From NCBI GenBank assembly GCA_910579925.1, contig CAJTVY010000001.1, positions 1-64,000 of the forward strand: a stretch of DNA of 64,000 nt, written 5' to 3'. The position numbers were made by a program, and so were the translations under genes. The notes beneath the pieces are model-generated. The model saw only the letters and a program-made list of their open reading frames with translations, did no database searches and was not told the DNA's origin. Below are positions 18,801 through 26,922 of the stretch, piece after piece (the first letter of the stretch is position 1; each line of letters begins with the position of its first letter). Origin of the DNA: an uncultured Dorea sp. Its GTDB lineage: Bacteria > Bacillota > Clostridia > Lachnospirales > Lachnospiraceae.

Positions 18801-19259
18801 ATCACTGTCACCAATGCCGAGAATGAAAAGTATGAGTATTATATACATGATTACACTAATAAGGATTCCAGTAGTTCTGGTGAACTGGCAGGATCTTCAG
18901 CGAAGGTACAGATTTATGCAGGCGACAGACTGATGTATACAATTAATGTTCCACAAAACCGGGAAGGAACGCTTTGGCATGTGTTTGATTATGATGCGGC
19001 TACAGGGGCTATTTCACTTATAAATGAAATATCATATGAGTCAAGTCCTTCTAATGTTGGAAATCATCTGAGAGCCCGGATTGTTAGTCCGGAATCTGAT
19101 ATCAAAAAGGAAGATTCTGGTTCGGATCAGCAGGAAAATACGGACGAGATTGAGAATACGGACGTTAAGGCTGAAGATCAATCGGCGCAAGAAGGCGATG
19201 ATTCCACCGAGATTCAAACAGAGGTAATTGAAGAGCAGGAAGAAACAATTGAAGAATAG
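15894..19259 (+). CDS. Large secreted/cell-surface multidomain protein with internal KTGD motif
   Basis: 1121 residues. A signal peptide (about 1-28, cleaved near VSAAV) is followed by a CARDB/DUF11-like beta domain (about 32-108). A sortase-like KTGD motif lies at 134-137 with a hydrophobic helix (140-159) and RKKK (160-163), then a second hydrophobic stretch (165-183) ending VQAA. About 195-370 resembles SLH-type helical repeats. Two carboxypeptidase-regulatory-like beta domains cover roughly 730-908. A DUF2135-like domain with PYDLDSHM follows from about 913. The tail is acidic and Glu-rich. The internal anchor-like segment means the large C-terminal part could be threaded or processed separately. 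Expression is probably phase-variable through the G run upstream. Function unknown; adhesin or envelope scaffold are possibilities. Confidence 0.8.
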   Translation: MKQMRKILLSFLLCAGMFIGNGFMVSAAVQDGLDVQMTADKEIYQKDEEAKLTVKLHNTNSTDMEGVTVKVDLPEGLQISEDSSALISLNQLKADETKEIVVKIKEGKAVVTGPEADQSKVVSSPKAQTSKSAKTGDTARPVAALGILLVALGIMLYILRKKKSMFMLGAALLVGTLTIGGINVQAAGVKKSFSVEHTLNFDKKDYKIKVNLIYDSLGDADQPDLDDTDKVKRNEWILSLMDAVNLAAGEYDVYSFDDYSLTESADRIECAIRNGMLELAADEDNMVYFKPDGYVTREFAAYTAVRALNYTLEEAAVSWNDKDMLLYPREDSAAVKLGLFELIDNNFMPDQKLTHAELEQIITVIKNIVESAKVDPDHEDNIEYVQGVEETTLRYELYEEESKIIVLEPEKVIGWKAGEVHALISSDVSVPDIAIKITEITPGDDRTVIYYGEPEIGEVVESFEVEGVNDYEGDFIPAEDIVVENAAQSRASASGAVPLFDPMELKVDLPGGGEAKASLHIKEIEYKFDADPTLFDLNLNEVYLAVNSEVKLGAKYERELYKKIHLGTMKVPLAYGFNLSGQLYLNVNGEGKASVGFEVSNSTGIQYTKSTGIRPVFSLEYTPKELVLEGSIKGGISVEPGVQFLGIDIVRLAGEFGGASDAVMDHISATPLQFCLDGKLYDYLTIAAQVGPDILNIKYNNDVITARNANFKLPFHFEETGIKEECTRNMGDYAGSVKRVNSQDPVANAKVQVYRDGNLVDTVYAGEDGNFKGNRLRKGTYKLRVSAAGYIPHEQEFSIVSGQTNQIETQLMILRSDVSGSAVCSGTVTNAYTGEPVPQVKIDVYSQELNHGNDIIQTIYSGEDGKYTFQANAGKYRLVAEKDGFVTNTVYTTLVEEQTDLQIVLNPTNLPSVDGNMRVVLTWGEYPYDLDSHMVQISDEGNYHTYFSDMSEGNMSLDVDDINSYGPETITVTNAENEKYEYYIHDYTNKDSSSSGELAGSSAKVQIYAGDRLMYTINVPQNREGTLWHVFDYDAATGAISLINEISYESSPSNVGNHLRARIVSPESDIKKEDSGSDQQENTDEIENTDVKAEDQSAQEGDDSTEIQTEVIEEQEETIEE

Positions 19260-19283
19260 TAATTGATGTAAGAAAGAAAAGCT

Positions 19284-19316
19284 AATAGACTCCGGGAAAT
19301 ATTCTCGGAGTCTATT
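19284..19316 (+). terminator. Hairpin after the large surface-protein gene
   Basis: 11-bp perfect arms AATAGACTCCG (19284-19294) and CGGAGTCTATT (19306-19316) lie 25 bp after the stop codon. The following tract is A/T-rich rather than a pure T run, so it may terminate only partly and allow read-through into the zinc-ribbon genes. Confidence 0.6.
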
Positions 19317-19347
19317 GGAATAATTATAATTAAGTGGGGGAAGAGGA

Positions 19348-20418
19348 ATGTACTGTCCAAGATGTGGAGCGGATAATAGCAAAAACGGGGTATTTTGTTG
19401 TGAATGCGGTATGAAGATGAGTGTTCCCCAAAAAGTGTTGCCAATTTCCCGAAAAAAGAAAAAGTGGAAATGGATCATTGTAATCATGTCCGTCCTGGGC
19501 GTATTGCTCCTGGGAGTAACAATATTTATCAATTTAGGAAAAAGAAGTGAAAATGTAGGCGTTGTAAAACAGCAGTTTCTGTCTTATCTGGAAAAACACA
19601 AGTATGAGAAGGCCTATCAGATGCTTGACATTGAGGAAAACGAGTGGCTGACAGAGCCGCGGTTCGAAGAAATGATAAAAGACCGCCGTATCTCGAAGCG
19701 TGACCTGCAGGTGGAACTCCAGAATGATAAGAAATGGCTGTTTTTCCGTAAGTGGAAGATTTCAACGGAAGGGTTTACCGCCCAACAGGTAGGTATTGCC
19801 GTTCCCGCAGGGGCAGTCATTACACTTGGCGGAATAGAGATATCAGAAAAATATCAGGACAATACCTATACGGAGAAACTGAAAGATTATTATGTAATAC
19901 CAGAACTATTTACCGGTACATATCAGTTGGTGATAACTTCGGACTTTTATGAAGAAATCCAGAAAGATATTGAACTTGAAACCTATAACTCTTATATAGA
20001 AGTCAGCGAGGACATGCTGGTCTTTCAGGAAGAAATGCTGACGGAAATGAGAGAAAAAGGGAAAAAAGCGCTGGAGGAACTGTGTACATCTGCGGTCAAT
20101 AACAGAGAACTATCGTCTCTGGGTCTATCTTATCAGATTTCAGCCTCTGTCAGAGAAGATTATGAAGCCATGCGGTGGTGGGACTATTATGTGATCAACC
20201 AGATTACGTTTTCTGATTTTGAAATAGTTCCTGAAAGGCCGTATGAGGAAAATGGACGGATCTATATGGAAACAAGTTTAAAGTATAGTGGAGTATCACA
20301 ATACTCGCCTGCGGATGGTTCTGGACCGATGAGAAGTAATTCCTGGACCGGTCAGTCCAGAATCAAGTTTGTGTGGAATGAAGAAGCCTGGGAGATTGAC
20401 ATTTACGAAGAAATATAG
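19348..20418 (+). CDS. Zinc-ribbon membrane protein, TcaA/YvbJ-like
   Basis: A 356-residue protein. An N-terminal zinc ribbon (Cys3-x2-Cys6 and Cys17-x2-Cys20) faces the cytoplasm. A Lys-rich stretch precedes a single membrane helix (about 43-62), and then comes a long extracytoplasmic region. This order, and the SYLEKHKYEKAYQMLDI segment after the helix, match the TcaA/YvbJ group of envelope proteins linked to glycopeptide susceptibility in staphylococci. It has a GGGGGAAGAGG ribosome region. It is the first of four adjacent genes of the same plan (19348-24350). The exact role is unknown. Confidence 0.75.
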   Translation: MYCPRCGADNSKNGVFCCECGMKMSVPQKVLPISRKKKKWKWIIVIMSVLGVLLLGVTIFINLGKRSENVGVVKQQFLSYLEKHKYEKAYQMLDIEENEWLTEPRFEEMIKDRRISKRDLQVELQNDKKWLFFRKWKISTEGFTAQQVGIAVPAGAVITLGGIEISEKYQDNTYTEKLKDYYVIPELFTGTYQLVITSDFYEEIQKDIELETYNSYIEVSEDMLVFQEEMLTEMREKGKKALEELCTSAVNNRELSSLGLSYQISASVREDYEAMRWWDYYVINQITFSDFEIVPERPYEENGRIYMETSLKYSGVSQYSPADGSGPMRSNSWTGQSRIKFVWNEEAWEIDIYEEI

Positions 20419-20459
20419 AAAAGATTAATGAGGAGCGGGAATACGAAGAAAAAGAAGGG

Positions 20460-21236
20460 ATGGGAAAAATAGTGGCGAAATATTGCGGTATGTGCGGGAA
20501 AGAACTGGAACCAGGAGGCAGGTTCTGCGTTTCATGCGGAAACCCGGTAGAAGGTACGAAGAGAGAAAATGCGCCGGATGTTGGGAAGGGTCGGGGCGGA
20601 AATGAGGCTCTGTCAATGTATCCTGTAAGCAGAAAGAAAAGAGAGAAGGGACTGAATAAAAAGGCTGCTGTGATGATATCGGCCGTTCTTGTGATTTTAA
20701 TAATCGTGGCGGCAGGTATCAGATTCATCAATACCAAGGTAAGTGGATACAAAATGCCGGTTAAATATTTTTGCGAGTATATGAATACCGGTGATACGGA
20801 TTATATAGAGAAGATGGTTCCTAAAAAAGCGCAAAAGAAATTAAGCAAAGATTTTTTTTATGGAGATTGGATTAGTCCTGACGTAGTAGCTTCCTATGAC
20901 AGCGTCGATGAATATGTAGAGGAATCCGGTGATAAATTTTTAGAATATGCTTATCTTGAGCCAATGGAAGAGCTGCGGGATGATTTTATGGAACAATTTG
21001 GAACAGATTTTCAGATAGAATATGAAATATCAGAAAAAGAAGAGATAGGCGAGGAAGACATTTTGGGAAACTGGAAAAGCGAAATATTCTTTTATCAGGA
21101 ATACGGAATTGATGTGAAATTTTATAGAGTAGAAACAAAATTGAAAGTAAAAGGATCAGAAGGCAGGGATACACAAAAAGTTGATTTCAGAGTGGCTGAC
21201 TTTGAGGGAGAGTGGACGATACTCTGTAATTATTAA
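20460..21236 (+). CDS. Zinc-ribbon single-pass membrane protein
   Basis: 258 residues: zinc ribbon with Cys9, Cys12, Cys23 and Cys26, a basic linker, a membrane helix at about 68-88 (KAAVMISAVLVILIIVAAGI), then a roughly 165-residue extracytoplasmic domain with a DUF4878/NTF2-like feel (KYFCEYMNTGDTDYIEKMVP, repeated acidic strands). A GTG at 20472 is an alternative start giving MAKYCGMCG. It is the second of four zinc-ribbon genes and is likely co-transcribed with them. No enzyme motif is visible. Confidence 0.7.
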   Translation: MGKIVAKYCGMCGKELEPGGRFCVSCGNPVEGTKRENAPDVGKGRGGNEALSMYPVSRKKREKGLNKKAAVMISAVLVILIIVAAGIRFINTKVSGYKMPVKYFCEYMNTGDTDYIEKMVPKKAQKKLSKDFFYGDWISPDVVASYDSVDEYVEESGDKFLEYAYLEPMEELRDDFMEQFGTDFQIEYEISEKEEIGEEDILGNWKSEIFFYQEYGIDVKFYRVETKLKVKGSEGRDTQKVDFRVADFEGEWTILCNY

Positions 21237-21258
21237 GGAGTAAGGGAAGGAGAGGCAT

Positions 21259-21834
21259 ATGGATGATGGGAGTAACAGAGAAAACTGCAAGTCAAACCTT
21301 AGATTTTGCCCTAACTGTGGAAAAGCGATAAAACAAGGCGGCAGATTCTGTCCTGCGTGCGGAGCATCTCTTGGGGAAAGAAGAATGACTCATACGGCGA
21401 AGTCCAATATACCTGCAGGAAGCGCGGAAGCAGGGAGACAAAAGCCGGTGGAGCAGGCGAAGGCAGAGAACCAGGTCGGTATCATGAAAAAAATATTAAT
21501 ACTGTTGCTGGCAGTCCTGGTTTGTGCTGTAGTTTACAAACATTTTTTTACAAACCAGCAGGAAAAGCTGATCGGTACATGGGAAGCGGCACAAGGGCAG
21601 ATATTAGAAATACAAACGGAAAGACTGAGTTTTAATTACAGGGCATTTGATTATACTGTGGAGGGTGGCGTTTTAATCATTGAGGAGGTATATCCAGGGA
21701 ATTCAATCAGCGGCAAAGTGCCATTTAAATTAAAAGGGGATACCTTAACGATTGATTTGGGGGATCTGGTTTCTGGAATTTTTTATGGACGAAGCGGAAT
21801 GGTAGAATTAGAAAGAGCAGATACAGATGAGTAA
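21259..21834 (+). CDS. Zinc-ribbon single-pass membrane protein
   Basis: 191 residues: zinc ribbon with Cys17, Cys20, Cys31 and Cys34, a long charged linker, a membrane helix at about 77-95 (ILILLLAVLVCAVVYK), and an extracytoplasmic beta-rich domain of about 95 residues (LIGTWEAAQGQILEIQTERL) resembling small lipocalin-like or DUF5640-type domains. It lies 22 bp after its paralog and 14 bp before the next, behind a GGGAAGGAGAGG ribosome site. Third member of the four-gene set. Function unknown. Confidence 0.7.
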   Translation: MDDGSNRENCKSNLRFCPNCGKAIKQGGRFCPACGASLGERRMTHTAKSNIPAGSAEAGRQKPVEQAKAENQVGIMKKILILLLAVLVCAVVYKHFFTNQQEKLIGTWEAAQGQILEIQTERLSFNYRAFDYTVEGGVLIIEEVYPGNSISGKVPFKLKGDTLTIDLGDLVSGIFYGRSGMVELERADTDE

Positions 21835-21848
21835 AGGAGATGAGGAAT

Positions 21849-24350
21849 ATGCACTGTCAGAATTGTGGAAAGAAGATCAGAGAGGGGATCCAATTCTGTC
21901 CAAACTGCGGCGCGCCTGTCAGGAATAAGCAGGAAACAGAGCCGGAATGGAAAGAATACGAGGATGATTATTCTGAGGAGGAAAATGCGGCGCCAAAGAA
22001 AAGAAAATGGAAATGGATTGCCGCTGTTATTGCAGGCGTATGTATTGCGGCAGGCGCATCGGGGCTTTTCGTAAATGCAAAGATTAAGGATAATAAATAT
22101 GATCAGAAAATAGAAGAGGCAAGAGACTGTGTACAGCAGGAAAAATACGATGACGCCATTACGATCTACAGAGATTCCATTACGATCAGACCCAGGCGGG
22201 ATACGGCGTATCTGGAACTTGCGGATGTATACACCACACAGGGACAGCCGGAAATGGCGTTAGAAGTTCTGAAGGAAGCCAAAACTAAGACAAAGAGTAA
22301 GGAAGTAAAGAAGAAGTACCAGAAAGTGGAAGAAACGGTGAATCAGAACACTACGGCAGGAAATGGAAATGAGGAGGAGAAAGAAGACTCAAAGCCCCAA
22401 TCCGATCCGGCATTTAAGGCCTACATAGAGCAGACGCTGATCCCCTCTTATGGAAGTTCGAAAGGCGGGCGGTTTGGGCTTGCCTTTGATTATTCTCTGG
22501 ATGGGGATGGGGGATTATATGGTATACAGAAACCACCGGGGGCATTTGGGCTTCTTTCGGCGATGGAGACGGATCTGGATGGAGACGGAGTTTCAGAACT
22601 GATTACGGTCAGGATTACAGCAGATGGTCAACCGGACAGACATATGTATTATGATCATCTTTATGTACAGGTTTTTAAGAAAGATGGAGATCAGGTGATT
22701 GAACTGGATCAGCCGAAAAGGAATATGAAGTATGGGATTATGCAAATGAAAGAGTCTGGCAGTCTGAATGTCTTTGTAAAAGAAGAAAATGGTGCAAAAT
22801 TTCTGTGCATACTGAATTGTGCAAGAAGTTCTATACATGAGTTTGAATATGAGATGTATATGGATCTCATGCAGCTAGAGGGAAATGCCATCGTCTGTAG
22901 AAAATCAGTTACAATGGGGGGGAATGAGATTTATGATACCACGGAGTTGTCACTGGAAGAAGCGTTTGTGCAGGGAGTTGCGCAAGGTAGTGTGCTTTAT
23001 CAGACAGATCCATCTAATTTGAACGATGCAGACACATGGTATAGCGGACTGATCGAGCCGTTTGAAAATGAGATAAAACAATATGTGGATTTGAGAGATA
23101 TTTTATCTGTTTATTTCAATTCTGATTTGGTTAATATGGAGTCATGGTCACGCCGAAAAAGCCTTCCACTCCCCTATGATTTTGGCTTTTCGGAGTATTT
23201 TAAAGGAGTTTCCGATGTGTTTCGCCTAAGATCCGTATGGGCAGAAAATGAAGGAATGCAGTACTGGGACTGTCTGGATTATACAAAAAAACAGGAAACA
23301 GATGCCCAGACGGTTCGCGACGCATACAATGGGATTATTAACGAATACCGGGAAGCGATTGCGGCGGGCGCAGGAGCCTCAGAAACTCAGTTCCTTGACG
23401 TGAACAGACTGGGAGTTGAACTTAGCGGATATTCCAGTGATAAAATCTTTTATGGATTTTATGATATTAATTCAGACGGAACGGAGGAACTGCTGATCGG
23501 GTATGATTACAGCGGTTCTGATATGACGGTCATGGATATCTATGCCTATGACGGGAGTATTGCAAGGAAACTGATGTATGACGATACTATGGCAGAACGT
23601 TCTCCCACTAAAATATATGGGGACGGAACGATTTATAAATATTCCTCGGGCGGCGCACAGTATGGCGGAGCATATTTCTATAAGCTGAACCAGCCGGAGT
23701 ATGCGGCGGTGTTGTATGAATTCTACAGGCAGGACGGTGCGGCTTACCCGGCGACCCCTTATTATAATGAAACTGAGCAGCTGACGCAGGAACAGTTTGA
23801 CGCAAAGATCGCAGCATTAGGCGAGCCGATTAATATCGTATGGAATAATATTGCAACAGACGTTGGAACTGACGAGCAGGCAGGACAAGAAACAGAACCC
23901 CAGAATGAAGCGGTGGATATGACAGGAGATTATATAGGTAGCATTCCCTGTCCCGCCCCGCCTATAAAAGATTATTCATTTACAGCATACAATAAAGATA
24001 ATTCTTATGAATGTATTGTCATATACGTTGAGAACATTGATAATGCTAATTTTAAATTTCATCTAACAAGAGCGGTACAGGATGATGTGACCGGAAATAT
24101 CAGTGAGGAAACTATTTTTAACGAGCATATTGCACATTATAATGGGGAAGGATACTATGAATATATCGGCACGGATTGTCATCTTTATTTTAAATACAGG
24201 GATGAAGGTGAACTTTATGCAGATAAACTATTAGACGTATATGGATGTGGAGGACTTTATAATACGGGGCAGTATGGATGGTTCGATGAGATCTTTTATA
24301 ATAACATTTCCGGTACTACGTTTATGATGAATTATCCTTTTGCAGGGTAG
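21849..24350 (+). CDS. Zinc-ribbon, TPR and calcium-repeat-like membrane protein
   Basis: About 833 residues from ATG 21849. An ATG at 21840 abuts the AAAGGAG site with no spacing, so the later one is preferred. Zinc ribbon Cys3, Cys6, Cys17, Cys20; membrane helix about 50-72; one to two TPR units (about 85-140); then a large extracytoplasmic part. This contains DLDGDGVSELITV and DINSDGTEELLIGYD, Asp-rich loops like those of VCBS/FG-GAP or EF-hand-type calcium-binding repeats. Fourth and largest zinc-ribbon gene. The cytoplasmic ribbon may tie the four proteins into one envelope complex; that is inference. Confidence 0.7.
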   Translation: MHCQNCGKKIREGIQFCPNCGAPVRNKQETEPEWKEYEDDYSEEENAAPKKRKWKWIAAVIAGVCIAAGASGLFVNAKIKDNKYDQKIEEARDCVQQEKYDDAITIYRDSITIRPRRDTAYLELADVYTTQGQPEMALEVLKEAKTKTKSKEVKKKYQKVEETVNQNTTAGNGNEEEKEDSKPQSDPAFKAYIEQTLIPSYGSSKGGRFGLAFDYSLDGDGGLYGIQKPPGAFGLLSAMETDLDGDGVSELITVRITADGQPDRHMYYDHLYVQVFKKDGDQVIELDQPKRNMKYGIMQMKESGSLNVFVKEENGAKFLCILNCARSSIHEFEYEMYMDLMQLEGNAIVCRKSVTMGGNEIYDTTELSLEEAFVQGVAQGSVLYQTDPSNLNDADTWYSGLIEPFENEIKQYVDLRDILSVYFNSDLVNMESWSRRKSLPLPYDFGFSEYFKGVSDVFRLRSVWAENEGMQYWDCLDYTKKQETDAQTVRDAYNGIINEYREAIAAGAGASETQFLDVNRLGVELSGYSSDKIFYGFYDINSDGTEELLIGYDYSGSDMTVMDIYAYDGSIARKLMYDDTMAERSPTKIYGDGTIYKYSSGGAQYGGAYFYKLNQPEYAAVLYEFYRQDGAAYPATPYYNETEQLTQEQFDAKIAALGEPINIVWNNIATDVGTDEQAGQETEPQNEAVDMTGDYIGSIPCPAPPIKDYSFTAYNKDNSYECIVIYVENIDNANFKFHLTRAVQDDVTGNISEETIFNEHIAHYNGEGYYEYIGTDCHLYFKYRDEGELYADKLLDVYGCGGLYNTGQYGWFDEIFYNNISGTTFMMNYPFAG

Positions 24351-24510
24351 GCTGCCTGTTTAAATGTTTTTAAGTAAAGAAAAAGAGATTTACCGTTAGG
24401 GAGGGACAACCGTTTCCAGCAGAATTTGAGTGGATGACAGAGGTATGTTTCCTTCCGCCTGCGGTAAAGTATATAAAGAAACTGAAGGATAAAAATCTCA
24501 AACGCCTGTA
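24351..24510 (+). other. Gene-remnant spacer, possible RelE-type toxin fragment
   Basis: No intact gene. A short plus-strand stretch (about 24417-24513) reads FEWMTEVCFLPPAVKYIKK then LKDKNLKRLY and a stop, reminiscent of the N-terminal helices of RelE/YoeB-type toxins but far too short to be functional. A small hairpin AATCGGC/GCCGATT (24533-24550) follows. The assignment is tentative. Confidence 0.2.
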
Positions 24511-24921
24511 TTAAGAGGTCAAAATAAGGGAAAATCGGCTAATGCCGATTTCTTCCAATTGTGTGCCGAACATGGCGCTCATCTTGCCGGTGCAAGTTCG
24601 GTCGTGGGTATTTACCGCCAAGCGTAGCGAACCACAAGCCGGTATCAGTAATGGTCTGGATAGAGGAAGTGGGGGTAGAAAAATAAAAGCCTTAATTCTG
24701 TCAAAGGCGGGTTTTTGCAGAATTTCTTTAATTTCTTTCAGCTTAAATCCTAATTCCTTAAAAAACAGGATTTGTTGTAGTTTTTGCAAGGCTTCATCAT
24801 CATATAGGCGATAGCCGGATTCGATCAATTCACTTGGCTTTAACAATCCAATCTCGTCATAGTATTGTAACGTTCGTGTGCTTATGCCTGTTAATTCTGC
24901 AACTTGGCTTATGGTCCGCAT
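24511..24921 (-). pseudogene. Truncated MerR-family regulator
   Basis: From ATG 24921 (AAGGAG 9 bp upstream) the first roughly 75 residues are a clear MerR winged helix: MRTISQVAELTGISTRTLQY, then YDEIGLLKP and GYRLYDDEALQKLQQI. After KEILQKPAFD the frame continues into unrelated, Pro/Leu-rich sequence for about 55 residues, and the expected coiled coil and effector domain are missing. DNA at 24570-24680 has a different look (GGTGCAAGTTCGGTCG, AGCGTAGCGAACCACAAG), suggestive of a mobile-element or group II intron fragment fused into the gene. The DNA-binding domain might still be made. Confidence 0.6.
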
Positions 24922-25212
24922 TCTTATCAGCTCCTTAAATTTATGAAGAATCAAGACAGAGATTGCCGGGAGGGAGTGCGGGCGCAGTTTTAGCGCATGA
25001 AAGAACTCTGCAAAGAGCGAAATAATCTGTATGAAAAGCAGAATGATTTGAAAGGGCAGAAACGGAAGATTGAGAAGTCGTTGGAATGATATGAGATATG
25101 GGGCATGGCGGTTGCTATGCCCCATAGGTAGTGATATAATTTGACTATATATTTTTATGGTTGTAAGTATTTTGTAGCAGGTTGATATGAAATAAACAGG
25201 GGAGGATATACA
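24922..25212. other. Gene-poor spacer with a perfect palindrome
   Basis: About 290 bp without a convincing gene. A plus-strand fragment (about 25000-25090) reads MKELCKERNNLYEKQNDLKG then QKRKIEKSLE and a stop, a coiled-coil piece like the tails of mobile-element relaxases or transposon proteins. It is followed by a 10-bp inverted repeat TATGGGGCAT/ATGCCCCATA (25097-25106, 25117-25126) that may terminate transcription. The mobile-element link is a guess. Confidence 0.3.
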
Positions 25213-26481
25213 ATGATAAAACTGGGGTATGCGGAAACAGATATAACCCCCAAAATGCCAATGCAATTGGTTGGTTTCAATAGAAAGGATAATACGTCCA
25301 GAGGGGTATTGAAACCATTATATGCACAGGTAGCGGTATGGGAAAGCAAAGACCGCTGTTGTCTGATTACGATTGATAGTATCGGATTTAAGAGGGAACT
25401 GGCTGACGAACTGCGGTCTAAAGTGAGAAGTATTTTGAAAGTTTCAAGCGACAAAGTAATGCTATGTTTTTCACATTGCCATTCAGCACCAAATATAGAC
25501 GATTCGGAAGAATACTTTAAAATGGTATGCGAAAATATTGTAATAGCCGTGCAGCGTGCAGAAGCTGATATGCACCTGGTTTTAGTCGGGTGGGATAACG
25601 CAGAAGTTACTATTGGAGTTAATAGACGGGAGAATAATACAAAACTGGATCAAAGAGCCGGCATATTAAAAGTATGCGGTTTAGACAAAGAAGAAAGAAA
25701 GCTGCTTTTGGTTCGGGTGACGGCTCATTGCAATGTATTAAAGCGTGACAATTATTTGATATCGCCGGATTACTTTGGGAATATTAGGGAACTATTGCAG
25801 GAGAAATTTGGCTGTCCGGTCATGGTGGTTCAAGGTTCGGCAGGGAATATAGCGCCTAAGTATTTCTGTTCTGCAGAAACTCCGATAGATGCAAGAGGAG
25901 AGCAGTATATCAGGTCGGATACCGCTTTGGAAGATATGGCAGCTGCTGTCTATGAAAAATTATCGCAGAGGATAGCGCTGATCGAAGTGGCAGATAAATC
26001 AGTGATTGATATGTATTCAAGAGAAATGAGTTTATATGCTGACGTACCATCTCTTGCGGTGGCGGAAAACATTGCGGAAGAAGCAAAGCGTTATTGTGGA
26101 ATAGACGGTACGGCATGGCTGGAGGAAATAGAGACGTTGCGTAATGCTGGGGTGTATCGACAGAAAGAAACGGTAGAAGTGCAATATTTTGCCATCGGGA
26201 GATGGTGTATCTGCGGAGTTCCATATGAGTTAATGGTGGAATTTGCTCTCGAAGCAATGGAACAATTGAAAAATCAGTTTTTTTATGTGAATGGGTATAC
26301 AAACGGGTGTTTGTCCTATTTCCCTACAGAAGATGAGTACGATAGAGGCGGCTATGAAGTTTATTGGTCTATATTAATATACTACAAATATTTCAATAGA
26401 GTTTTTCCTTTTGAAAGAGATTCGGCAAGTAAACTTATTGAGTTTATTATCGGGAATGCACCGATAACTTGCTTGCTCTGA
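25213..26481 (+). CDS. Neutral/alkaline non-lysosomal ceramidase-like protein
   Basis: 422 residues beginning MIKLGYAETDITPKMPMQLV, the characteristic N-terminus of the neutral ceramidase N-domain superfamily. Metal-ligand-like histidines occur in FSHCHSAP (about residues 84-91) and in RVTAHCNVL, and QGSAGNIAPK matches the family's GDxxP-like active-site region in position. There is no signal peptide, so it is probably cytoplasmic, and it lacks the C-terminal Ig-like domain of true ceramidases. The substrate is therefore uncertain; bacterial members of this short type are mostly uncharacterised hydrolases. GGGGAGG precedes the ATG. It sits among gene remnants, suggesting an acquired segment. 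Confidence 0.75.
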   Translation: MIKLGYAETDITPKMPMQLVGFNRKDNTSRGVLKPLYAQVAVWESKDRCCLITIDSIGFKRELADELRSKVRSILKVSSDKVMLCFSHCHSAPNIDDSEEYFKMVCENIVIAVQRAEADMHLVLVGWDNAEVTIGVNRRENNTKLDQRAGILKVCGLDKEERKLLLVRVTAHCNVLKRDNYLISPDYFGNIRELLQEKFGCPVMVVQGSAGNIAPKYFCSAETPIDARGEQYIRSDTALEDMAAAVYEKLSQRIALIEVADKSVIDMYSREMSLYADVPSLAVAENIAEEAKRYCGIDGTAWLEEIETLRNAGVYRQKETVEVQYFAIGRWCICGVPYELMVEFALEAMEQLKNQFFYVNGYTNGCLSYFPTEDEYDRGGYEVYWSILIYYKYFNRVFPFERDSASKLIEFIIGNAPITCLL

Positions 26482-26532
26482 AACTGTAAATATGGCGTAA
26501 AATAAGAATATTATAGCTATGAAAACCTTTAG

Positions 26533-26886
26533 CTTCCTCAGACTGTTGAAAGGGAAGTTAGAGAAGAAGCAGGAATAGAGGTTAAATGTAAAGATTTGCT
26601 TTTTGTTATAGGGGGGGGGCACGGCGAGAGTTTTCACAGAATGGATTTAGTATTTTTATGTGATTATCTGGGAAATGACCCTAATGCAGCACTTCATGGT
26701 GATACGAATCAAATTGGAGTTGATTGGCTGGATTTGTCTATATTGAATAAATTGCCATTATTTCCGTCAAGACTTCGCCGCCCGATAATGAATTTTTATG
26801 AGGGGAAAGAATATATGAAATATCTTGGAAATGAGGAGATCGGTGATTTGGAATGCGTAGAATATATGAATCTATTGATGAGTTAA
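26533..26886 (+). pseudogene. NUDIX hydrolase remnant lacking its N-terminus
   Basis: The frame opens after a TAG at 26530-26532 and runs 117 codons. It contains the second half of a NUDIX box, REVREEAGIEV, followed by DLLFVIGGGHGESFHR and FLCDYLG, which continue a NUDIX fold to a normal-looking C-terminus. The first roughly 50 residues, including the GG and first Glu of the box, are missing, and no start codon with a ribosome site is in frame upstream. A nine-G run (26611-26619) lies inside the frame, coding Gly-Gly-Gly. Probably non-functional. Confidence 0.6.
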
Positions 26887-26922
26887 TAATTATATTAAAA
26901 ATTTTTGGGCGAAAGGCTGGGG

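Noticed and set aside
26905..26922. TTG start for the serine hydrolase
   Set aside because: ATG 26923 has a properly spaced GAAAGG. The TTG lacks one.
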